Assembly: GCA_947167715.1 (NCBI GenBank)
Contig: CAMVJD010000022.1
Coordinates: 1-46,252 of the forward strand
Length of the DNA: 46,252 bases
Source: an uncultured Eubacteriaceae bacterium
GTDB lineage: Bacteria > Bacillota > Clostridia > Lachnospirales > CAG-274
Direction of reading: 5' to 3'
This document shows positions 16,858 through 23,271 of the stretch, piece after piece (position 1 is the stretch's first letter; every line of letters begins with the position of its first letter). The notes beneath the pieces are model-generated. The model was not told where the DNA came from, made no database searches, and saw only the letters and a list, made by a program, of their open reading frames with translations. Both the position numbers and the translations under genes were made by a program.

Positions 16858-17607
16858 CTATTGTAGTTTAATGTTTTTTATATAATCTTCCGTTTTTTTA
16901 TTCCATATCGACGGATGATAAGAATTGAAAATATCAATTTGCCCTTCGATTTCGGAACTCAGTTGTTTGTTGTATGCATTTTGAACAGGTACACTGCATA
17001 ACACAATGTATTTGGGGTTAATATCATTTATCTGATTTATTAAGTCTTTTCTATGATATTTAACCCATTGATAGAACGTAACTCCATCTTCTGCCTTCGT
17101 TTCTGGATAATTAAGTCTGCCGCTTCCACCAATTTTTTTTAAATTAATGAACGCAATTTCTTTTAAGTCATTATAATTTTTTGATAAATCATTCAAAACA
17201 AAGTTTATATCAAGTTTTGTTGCCGTATTATTTTTTGCCATGTCATAGGCAATTATATATTTATAAATAAGAAGTAAATGATCCATAAAACGTTTTCCAT
17301 TCGGATAGTATTTGGGGTCACCAGTATAAGCAACTTCCTTTACATAAAACCCGTCATAGACATCGTTATTTGAAGAGTTTTCATCATAATACTTTAAATC
17401 ATGTGCTTCTGCCGCAATAATCATAATTTTAGATCCATTTTCAAATTCCTCTTTCGTTCCAACATAACCATCGTATAATACCTGCTTTATTCTTAAAGAT
17501 TCTTTATCTTTTTTATATTTGGGATTATCTTTTAATGCGTTTATTCGTTCTATTTCCTTTTTTTGAAGAACATCAAAATCAAATTTTTCGGACTGTTTTT
17601 TACTCAT
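16858..17607 (-). CDS. Uracil-DNA-glycosylase-superfamily-like protein
   Basis: 249 residues. A charged helical N-terminus (about 1-55) precedes a region with the order of UDG-fold elements: strand SKIMIIAAEAHD, strand EIAFINLKKIGGSG, helix plus strand LINQINDINPKYIVLCSVPV and a near-terminal NSYHPS (H231-P-S), the position of the leucine-loop HPS motif in UDGs. The usual catalytic G-x-(D/E)-P is not clear (AAEAHDLKYY instead), so base-excision activity is uncertain. AGGAGGT lies 6-7 bp before the ATG. It sits 12 bp from both neighbours in the operon. Relevance: glycosylases that attack modified phage DNA are known in defence; whether this one does so is inference. Alternative: UDG-fold protein with another role. 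Confidence 0.6.
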   Translation of the reverse strand: MSKKQSEKFDFDVLQKKEIERINALKDNPKYKKDKESLRIKQVLYDGYVGTKEEFENGSKIMIIAAEAHDLKYYDENSSNNDVYDGFYVKEVAYTGDPKYYPNGKRFMDHLLLIYKYIIAYDMAKNNTATKLDINFVLNDLSKNYNDLKEIAFINLKKIGGSGRLNYPETKAEDGVTFYQWVKYHRKDLINQINDINPKYIVLCSVPVQNAYNKQLSSEIEGQIDIFNSYHPSIWNKKTEDYIKNIKLQ

Positions 17608-17619
17608 ATTATTACCTCC

Positions 17620-18459
17620 TTATAAACAAAAACCGCTAATTCTACTATTTGTCCTTCGAGATTTTATTCTCACACTCACCTCTTCCCTCAACTCACTAAC
17701 AGCCACATTCTTCTCCGTCAACTTTTCAACCCTCGCAACGCTCCCAATATCCATTATATCGTCCTCATAGCGTACACCCTCTTCCGTAACTTCCGCAATT
17801 TCTCCGTCCACGTCAAATTTTATACCTATCAAGGCATTTATACTCTTTGGTGCTTCTGTAATTTTAACTGCCGCTACTTCCTCTTTATTTATCGGCACAA
17901 AAATTTCGTCTCCAACCTTAAAATCAGAAAAAGCATAGCCCTTTGACCCCGCCGACAAATACCCGTTTTCCAGCAGCGCAATTGACACCTTTTTATCATA
18001 AGGCAGGTTATGTACATAAAATTTTCTTGTATCGCTCTGTTTCCTTAAAGCCGCAAGCAGCTTATTAAATATTATTTTATTGGGATAATATCTCTCGTCC
18101 GCAAAAATCTCTATCCCGTTTCCGTCATAAAACTCTTTTATCGCCGCCGCAAAGCCTGCACTTCTGCTTTCGCCGTATTCGCAGGCACAGACAATATCAA
18201 GCCCGTCACGAACAGCTTTTATTATAAATTTCGCCGCGGAGTCAGCCTGTGAAAAATACGACTCCTCGGTATAGCCGTATTCTTCCAGATCTTCCTTATC
18301 CAGATCGGGGATAGGCAAGGTTATGACCCGTTCCGCCTTGCCCGAATTCGTCGGCAAATCATCCTGCGGGTCATAAAACGCTATCAAAAGCGTATTTTCG
18401 AGTTTTCCCTCTTTAAGCCTGTCTTTCAGTTCCTTTCTTGAATAAATTTTCACGTTCAT
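17620..18459 (-). CDS. CX5R (protein tyrosine/dual-specificity) phosphatase-like protein
   Basis: 279 residues. The N-terminal domain (about 1-165) resembles a small cysteine phosphatase: strand NTLLIAFYDP, acidic loop IPDLDKEDLEEYG, helix, strand and P-loop GLDIVCACEYGESRSAG with C93-x5-R99. The His that normally precedes the Cys is Ala, so the nucleophile may have altered pKa. Residues about 180-279 look like a second beta-rich domain (VGDEIFVPINKEEVAAVKIT). The start MNVKIYSRKE at 18459 has AGGAAA upstream and lies 17 bp after the -10 box; a longer ORF from 18543 would overlap the promoter. First gene of the four-gene island operon, divergent from the PolC-like gene. Substrate unknown. Confidence 0.65.
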   Translation of the reverse strand: MNVKIYSRKELKDRLKEGKLENTLLIAFYDPQDDLPTNSGKAERVITLPIPDLDKEDLEEYGYTEESYFSQADSAAKFIIKAVRDGLDIVCACEYGESRSAGFAAAIKEFYDGNGIEIFADERYYPNKIIFNKLLAALRKQSDTRKFYVHNLPYDKKVSIALLENGYLSAGSKGYAFSDFKVGDEIFVPINKEEVAAVKITEAPKSINALIGIKFDVDGEIAEVTEEGVRYEDDIMDIGSVARVEKLTEKNVAVSELREEVSVRIKSRRTNSRISGFCL

Positions 18460-18475
18460 AAGTTTTCCTTTCTTT

Positions 18476-18504
18476 ATTATAACATTTTGCCTGTTTACAG
18501 TCAA
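18476..18504 (-). promoter_or_regulatory. Promoter of the four-gene island operon
   Basis: Minus strand: -35 TTGACT (18499-18504), 17-bp spacer, -10 TATAAT (18476-18481). It is located in the 138-bp divergent region between the phosphatase-like gene and the PolC-like gene. Confidence 0.8.
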
Positions 18505-18597
18505 TATTATATCAGGGTCGATGTGTAATTTTCTCCGCATCACTTATATTAGGATATAGTTGTAACAAAAGAAGTATAAAGAAAAGGCGGTGTTATT

Positions 18598-20193
18598 ATG
18601 AATACAAAATATTACGAAGAAAAACTTGTACACCTTGCAAATCTAAAAGCAAAGGACTTTTACGGCGATGATCTACCCGAACCGATTCAGCAAAGGCTCG
18701 ATGCGGAATTGAAATTCATATCCAAACACGGTCTTTCGCCAACCTACATGTTTGCTTATGAAGCGCCGAGACATCTGCAAAAGTGCATTATCCCTATGAC
18801 CATATCTGATTACACCCTTGTGGCTTTTCTGCTTGGCTTGACGGAAGTTGATCCCCTGCCGCCGCATTATTTTTGTCCCTGCTGCGGATATATTGAATTC
18901 CCTTTTGGCTGCGATACCGAAAAGACAGAGTGGGATCTGCCAGGTAAGCCCTGCCCCGACTGTCTTGAAAATCTGCATAAATATGGGTATTCGGTCAAAA
19001 TGACAGATGACACAAACCCCAATATAATATGCGATCACGCAAATAAAGGCGAAAAGCAGGAGATAAAAGAGTTTGCAAAGAAGTTTTTTGACGACTGCAA
19101 GCTTGTTTACGGTGCTGCGCTTGACGAGCTTTCGGAGAATTGGGAAGAAAAAATAATAAACAATGCCGAATATGAGGAAAACATCATATATCTGCTGCCA
19201 AAGGAGGATATTCAAAATCACAGCTTTGATAAAACAATTGCCGATTTGCCCGTTGCGTTGGATATAGATGATTCTTTCGGCGTTGAGCCGTTAATATATT
19301 TCAGCTATTTTAATGACTCTCCCGAATATTGGGGGCGTAAGCTAAAAGAACGTGCAAACTGCGGCAATTTATGTATTTATCTTGATGATTACTGCGCACT
19401 TTCCTTGTTTTCAAGTCCCAAGGTTTTGCGGATAGGTAATTATTATAACAAATCGGGTATGCTTGATATTCCGTTTTTGATGGACAATACCGAACTGAAA
19501 AATTTAGCCGAAAGAGAGTACAAAAATTTTACCGAGCTTCTCTGCGCATACGAAAGCACGAACCCGTTTGCAAAATCAAGTGATATGCACAGCAGTACGA
19601 ATCTGTACATAGTGATAAACGCTTTAAAATTTGCTTTTTATAAGGCGAACTACCCCGCCGCCTACTATATGACAATGCTTGATCATTACAAGAATAAAAT
19701 TACATTGAACGCTTTGACCGATGATACTGAAGATCTTAAGGACAAAGCAATTTACGGTAACGACAGTTTTTCGGTCTTTTTATACGAAATGCGCAGGCGG
19801 GTAAAAATATTTCCTATACATAAATATCGTTCAAAGGAATATGAGTTTTCGGAGTATAGGGACAGCACTTGCTTGCACGGCATACTGCCGCCGCTGTCCC
19901 TGCTGCCCGAAATTAAGGTACCCGTTTGGGATGACGATGGCTTTTTGTCGGGGCTTGAATACAGCAGCGAAGTAATGACCGTAACAGGCGAAATAAGCGA
20001 TGTCATATACGAAAACTGCAAAAACGGATATGCTGTTTTTAAGATAACCGAGGAGGACGGGAACACCTTGCTTTGCAAAGGCGTTATGCCCGAGCTGAAT
20101 TTGGATGATATATATACTTTTAAAGGCAAAATGAGAGAGGACAGTAAATACGGCGATTATCTTGAGGTCACGGAATATGAAAAGTTCTTTTAA
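18598..20193 (+). CDS. Degenerate PolC-derived protein with C-terminal RecD2-like domain
   Basis: 531 residues. By eye nearly the whole protein follows the C-terminal half of PolC (Firmicute replicative DNA polymerase) in order. Matches are FYGDDLPEPIQQRLDAEL (PolC IYGDPLPE...RLEKEL); LTEVDPLPPHYFCPCC; a CX2C-CX2C zinc site C93/C96/C119/C122 with WDLPGKPCPDC; IYLDDYCALSLFSSPKVL (PolC IPLDD...SIFSS.EAL); LDIPF...FTELLCAYES; ALKFAFYKANYPAAYY; and EMRRRVKIFPIHKYRS...ILPPLSLLPEI. Exonuclease, PHP and N-terminal domains are absent. The catalytic signatures are lost: PolC PDIDLNF aligns with PNIICDH (142-147) and the GSRGSVGS loop with IIPMTISDYTL. Residues about 458-531 instead resemble the RecD2 N-terminal domain (TGEISDVIYENCKNGYAVF, then KYGDYLEVTEYE). 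Probably a non-catalytic DNA- or replisome-binding protein. GGCGGTG lies 8 bp before the ATG. Heads an operon with the next two genes. Confidence 0.85.
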   Translation: MNTKYYEEKLVHLANLKAKDFYGDDLPEPIQQRLDAELKFISKHGLSPTYMFAYEAPRHLQKCIIPMTISDYTLVAFLLGLTEVDPLPPHYFCPCCGYIEFPFGCDTEKTEWDLPGKPCPDCLENLHKYGYSVKMTDDTNPNIICDHANKGEKQEIKEFAKKFFDDCKLVYGAALDELSENWEEKIINNAEYEENIIYLLPKEDIQNHSFDKTIADLPVALDIDDSFGVEPLIYFSYFNDSPEYWGRKLKERANCGNLCIYLDDYCALSLFSSPKVLRIGNYYNKSGMLDIPFLMDNTELKNLAEREYKNFTELLCAYESTNPFAKSSDMHSSTNLYIVINALKFAFYKANYPAAYYMTMLDHYKNKITLNALTDDTEDLKDKAIYGNDSFSVFLYEMRRRVKIFPIHKYRSKEYEFSEYRDSTCLHGILPPLSLLPEIKVPVWDDDGFLSGLEYSSEVMTVTGEISDVIYENCKNGYAVFKITEEDGNTLLCKGVMPELNLDDIYTFKGKMREDSKYGDYLEVTEYEKFF

Positions 20194-20536
20194 CAAAAAA
20201 TACCGCAATATAAATTTGGCTAAATCGGACGGATACGGCGTTGTCTGTGTCTGCCGTAAAGACACAGGGCTTCCGTATGATATTTTATTGTTCTCTCACG
20301 CCGAAAACAAGCATCCCCGCGAATGTCCCCGTGTAGGTGTAATTATGGGGAGAATTGTTGTTCCGGTTTCTATTTCTAAAAATCCGAAAGTTTTATCGGA
20401 GCATCATTTTGAAAAGCAGAAAATAATTACGGAATGGATAGCAAAACACAGGAAAGTTTTGCTGAAGCATTGGCGCATAGAGCTTTCCGACCGCGAAATA
20501 CTTGAAATATTATCAGACAAAGGAGGCGCTTTTTAA
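20177..20536 (+). CDS. Hypothetical 119-aa protein coupled to the PolC-like gene
   Basis: Not recognised. Basic, soluble, with a beta-rich N-terminal half (GYGVVCVCRKDTGLPYDILL, then RVGVIMGRIVVPVSI) and a helical C-terminal half (EKQKIITEWIAKHRKVLLK, ELSDREILEILSDKGG). The ATG at 20177 has GAGGT 9 bp upstream and overlaps the end of the PolC-like gene by 17 bp; its own TAA overlaps the next ATG (TAATG). This tight coupling implies a fixed stoichiometry and a shared job with both neighbours. Confidence 0.7.
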   Translation: MKSSFNKKYRNINLAKSDGYGVVCVCRKDTGLPYDILLFSHAENKHPRECPRVGVIMGRIVVPVSISKNPKVLSEHHFEKQKIITEWIAKHRKVLLKHWRIELSDREILEILSDKGGAF

Positions 20537-21027
20537 TGGACAAATGCTTATTTGTAGATATGGACGGTGTACTGTGTGAGTATCATTACGTTACCCAAAA
20601 CCAATTGATGACCAAGGGCTATTTTTCTTCCCTTAAACCGCGAGAAAAAACATTGCAGGCGGTCAAGGAACTGTTGGCATTTCCCGAATATGATATTTAT
20701 ATTCTTTCATCCGTTATCAAGGAATGCTGTGAGCAATCCAAGGCAGAGAAAAACGAATGGCTGAATATATATCTCCCCGAAATAAAGCTTGACCATCGTA
20801 TTTTTCCGCTATGCGGGAGCAATAAAGCCGCAGCAGTCAAAAATATTGGCAAGAACGATATTTTAATAGACGATCACAGCCCTAATCTTTTTATGTGGAC
20901 TAATGCGGGCGGTACGGGAATAAAGGTCTTGAATGAATGTAACGGACTTAACGGGAGCTTTGATAAAGACCCCCGCATGAAAATTGATAACATAAATAGG
21001 TTATTAAAAGTTTTACGGAATTTGTGA
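20536..21027 (+). CDS. HAD-family 5'(3')-deoxyribonucleotidase-like protein
   Basis: 163 residues with the HAD order of the 5'(3')-deoxyribonucleotidase (NT5C) family: motif I LFVDMDGVLCEY (nucleophile D8, acid/base D10), motif II YDIYILSSV, a downstream Lys region (GSNKAAAVK) and motif IV DILIDDHSPNL. The family dephosphorylates deoxynucleoside monophosphates in the cytosol. The ATG overlaps the preceding stop (TAATG), with AGGAGG 10 bp upstream. In an operon with a PolC-derived protein, it could adjust dNMP/dNTP pools during replication stress or phage attack; that is inference. Ends 61 bp before the tRNA-Leu terminator. Confidence 0.8.
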   Translation: MDKCLFVDMDGVLCEYHYVTQNQLMTKGYFSSLKPREKTLQAVKELLAFPEYDIYILSSVIKECCEQSKAEKNEWLNIYLPEIKLDHRIFPLCGSNKAAAVKNIGKNDILIDDHSPNLFMWTNAGGTGIKVLNECNGLNGSFDKDPRMKIDNINRLLKVLRNL

Positions 21028-21087
21028 CGGTAAAATGACGTCTTTCTATCTCCGAAGTCATAAGATTTATTTTTTTGTCGCAAATAT

Positions 21088-21122
21088 CAAAAAAAGCACT
21101 CCATCAAACCTGATGAAGTGCT
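21088..21122 (-). terminator. Terminator of tRNA-Leu
   Basis: Minus strand: 12-bp stem AGCACTTCATCA/TGATGGAGTGCT with a 4-nt loop, followed by TTTTTTT, 13 bp after the tRNA. Confidence 0.92.
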
Positions 21123-21135
21123 ACAAAACGTTAAT

Positions 21136-21219
21136 GCGGATAACAGGACTTGAACCTGCACCACTCTTTCGAGGATAGGAATCTGAATCCTACGCGTCTG
21201 CCAATTCCGCCATATCCGC
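21136..21219 (-). tRNA. tRNA-Leu (anticodon CAG)
   Basis: 84-nt class II tRNA on the minus strand: acceptor GCGGATA/TATCCGC, anticodon stem TAGGA/TCCTA with loop TTCAGAT (anticodon CAG), long variable arm and T loop TTCAAGT. CCA is not encoded. It borders the accessory island; no second copy of its 3' end was found inside the window, so an integrated element with flanking att sites is not demonstrated. Confidence 0.97.
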
Positions 21220-21230
21220 CCAGCTATAAT

Positions 21231-21259
21231 AGGATAACATTTTTCGGGCAAAATGTCAA
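21231..21259 (-). promoter_or_regulatory. Promoter of tRNA-Leu
   Basis: Minus strand: -35 TTGACA (21254-21259), 17-bp spacer, -10 TATCCT (21231-21236). Confidence 0.7.
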
Positions 21260-21263
21260 GATG

Positions 21264-21307
21264 TTTTTTAATTTGAGTTTCCCTATTTTTTAATTTGAGT
21301 TTCCCTA
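21264..21307. repeat. Exact tandem duplication of a 22-bp unit
   Basis: The unit (six T, then AATTTGAGTTTCCCTA) occurs at 21264-21285 and again at 21286-21307 without change. Its core TTTGAGTTTCCC recurs inverted at 21635-21647 and directly at 41991-42003. Confidence 0.85.
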
Positions 21308-21431
21308 TTTTTCTTTGACATATTCTACGAATGTACGATTATTGGCTATAAACAGGAAAAACAAAAATGTTTGATAGTTTGTTAAATTAAAATTTACGTT
21401 AGTACTTGACTATGTTATGTGGGCGGGCGCA

Positions 21432-21561
21432 AACCTCTCAGTCAGCTCCGCTGACAGCTCTCCTTTCAGGCGAGCCTTTCTAATGCAACGCCTTGAACGC
21501 AGTAACCAAGCCTCTCCTGAAAGGAGAGGTGGCAATTTGCTTGCAAATTGACGGAGAGGTT
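21432..21561. repeat. Palindromic hairpin-rich repeat (intergenic 21308-21722)
   Basis: An imperfect inverted repeat of about 130 bp: AACCTCTCAGTCA at the left pairs with TGACGGAGAGGTT at the right, and CTCTCCTTTCAGG with CCTGAAAGGAGAG inside. Local hairpins GTCAGC-TCC-GCTGAC and CAATTTGC-TT-GCAAATTG are nested. With TTTGAGTTTCCC copies facing each other at 21294-21305 and 21635-21647 it may be a MITE of about 370 bp. No ORF is convincing in this stretch. Confidence 0.6.
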
Positions 21562-21634
21562 CTAAAGGCAACGATAGAATAAACATAACGAAAGTAAAAG
21601 CAACGATAAACAATTATTTTTCTTTTAAAAAAAA

Positions 21635-21647
21635 GGGGAAACTCAAA
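21635..21647 (-). repeat. Inverted copy of the TTTGAGTTTCCCC motif
   Basis: GGGGAAACTCAAA on the plus strand, the exact complement of the 13-mer at 41991-42003 and, over 12 bases, of the units at 21264-21307. Candidate terminal inverted repeat of a small element. Confidence 0.6.
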
Positions 21648-21722
21648 GTTTTTTAAGAGTCGCTGCGGTCGGCATTTTTGGCATAAAACAAAAAGTAATT
21701 TATGCTTTTCGATAATTTATTA

Positions 21723-21751
21723 TTGACAAAGTTATATTTATGTGCTACACT
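21723..21751 (+). promoter_or_regulatory. Promoter of the radical SAM gene
   Basis: TTGACA (21723-21728), 17-bp spacer, TACACT (21746-21751, 4 of 6), about 45 bp upstream of the start codon. Confidence 0.55.
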
Positions 21752-21796
21752 TTTATCATAAACATTTTTAAAATATTAAAGAAAAAAGGTGAGAGT

Positions 21797-23179
21797 ATGT
21801 ACATAAAACTGATTCAGCCAAAAATGAAGCAGCGTCCCATGGACAGCACAATAAAATCGCGTATGTCGCCGCCCCTGGGGCTTATGACCATTGCGGCGAT
21901 GCTGCGCGACAGGCACAGGGTCGTGATAGAAAACGAAAACATCTCGCCTATAAATTTTGACACGCCCGACATTGTGGGCATTACCGTAACGGTAGATGCA
22001 ATGCCGCGGGCTATGGAGATAGCGGCAAGGTTTCGCAAAATGGGCGTCACCGTTGTTGCGGGCGGCATACACATCACCACCGCCGAAAGCTTTATCCCCG
22101 AGGATGCCTTTGACGTTTTATGCATAGGTCCCGCAGAGGGCACCTGGGACGATATAGTGCGCGATTTTGAAGACGGCGCCCTTAAAAAGCGCTACCGCTG
22201 CCGCCCGATGACGGGGCGCGACATAATCTCCCCCGCCTACGATATGGTAAAAAGCAGCGAATATCTTTACTGCAACATCGTGCATACGGGGCGCGGCTGT
22301 CCTTTTCGCTGTGATTTCTGCTACAACAGCTCCAAGGAGCGAAAGTTTATGAACCGCGATATCGCCGATGTAATAGCCGAGATAGAGCGCATTGGCAAAA
22401 AGCACATTATGTTTATAGACGACAATTTTGCGGGCGATATAAAATACACGCGGGAGCTTGTGCGCAGGCTGACCCCGCTTAAAATCAAATGGAACGCCGC
22501 AGTTTCCGCAAACATAGCCGACCACCCCGACCTATTGGACGAGATGAAAGAAAGCGGCTGTATGGGGCTTTTTATTGGTTTTGAAAGCATTGACCCCGCA
22601 TCCGTCAGCGGCGTACACAAGGTACAAAACGATATATCCAAGTACGAAAAGATAGTCGAGGCATTGCACAGCCGCGGCATTATGATAAACGCAAGCTTTG
22701 TTTTCGGCCTTGACGGCGACACGCCCGAAACCTTTAAAACCACCCTTGACTGGATAGTAAAAAACAGGATAGAGACCGTGACCTCCCACATTTTGACCCC
22801 CTACCCCGGCACGGTTTTGTACGATAAAATGAAAAGCGAGGGCAGACTTCTCACCGATGATTTGTCGCTGTATAATACCGCAAATGTGGTTTTCAAGCCC
22901 AAAAATATGACCGAAAAGCAGCTTTATGACGGCTATATTAAAATTTACAAGGATATTTACAGCTTTAAAAATATTATAAGGCGTATGCCAAGATCAAGGG
23001 AACAGATACCCGCATACCTGATGTTTAACCTTTTTTACAGAAAATTCGGCAAATTTACCGATCTTCTCTGTCAAAAAATATCCTATGAAAAAATAGGCCT
23101 TTGGGGCGAATTGCTGTCAAGGTATATCAATAAGGAAAAGAATGTCCGTACCGTTGCCGCAAGGGAAAAGGTACTGTAA
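21797..23179 (+). CDS. B12-binding-domain radical SAM protein
   Basis: 460 residues. An N-terminal Rossmann-like cobalamin-binding domain (about 1-135; PPLGLMTIAAML, VTVVAGGIHITTA) lacks the DxHxxG motif. It is followed by a radical SAM barrel with C168-x3-C172-x2-C175 (GRGCPFRCDFCYNSS), FIDDNFA, FIGFESID and SFVFGLDGD, the pattern of the BchE/MiaB-like clan. The C-terminal 90 residues are helical and basic. These enzymes do radical methylations, cyclisations or rearrangements; the substrate cannot be told. AAAGGTGAG precedes the ATG at 21797 by a few bases; an upstream in-frame ATG at 21740 overlaps the promoter. Monocistronic, with no biosynthetic partner in the window. Confidence 0.9.
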   Translation: MYIKLIQPKMKQRPMDSTIKSRMSPPLGLMTIAAMLRDRHRVVIENENISPINFDTPDIVGITVTVDAMPRAMEIAARFRKMGVTVVAGGIHITTAESFIPEDAFDVLCIGPAEGTWDDIVRDFEDGALKKRYRCRPMTGRDIISPAYDMVKSSEYLYCNIVHTGRGCPFRCDFCYNSSKERKFMNRDIADVIAEIERIGKKHIMFIDDNFAGDIKYTRELVRRLTPLKIKWNAAVSANIADHPDLLDEMKESGCMGLFIGFESIDPASVSGVHKVQNDISKYEKIVEALHSRGIMINASFVFGLDGDTPETFKTTLDWIVKNRIETVTSHILTPYPGTVLYDKMKSEGRLLTDDLSLYNTANVVFKPKNMTEKQLYDGYIKIYKDIYSFKNIIRRMPRSREQIPAYLMFNLFYRKFGKFTDLLCQKISYEKIGLWGELLSRYINKEKNVRTVAAREKVL

Positions 23180-23224
23180 ACGGCATATGCAAGCCAAACG
23201 CGATTTTGATGTTTCCAAGCATCT

Positions 23225-23253
23225 AAAAAGGGCAGCACAAAAACATGCTGCCC
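23225..23253 (-). terminator. Terminator of the Ig-like dockerin protein gene
   Basis: Minus strand: GGGCAGCA/TGCTGCCC stem with an 8-nt loop, followed by TTTTT, 19 bp after the stop at 23272. Confidence 0.85.
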
Positions 23254-23271
23254 CTTGCGTGTCAATTATTA

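Noticed and set aside
18598..20193. Annotation as an active DNA polymerase III alpha subunit
   Set aside because: Exonuclease and PHP domains and the catalytic Asp motifs are absent, so similarity to PolC should not be read as polymerase activity.
13270..21219. Prophage or integrative element inserted at tRNA-Leu
   Set aside because: No integrase, recombinase, capsid, tail or conjugation gene and no duplicated tRNA 3' end were found; the region is better called an accessory island.
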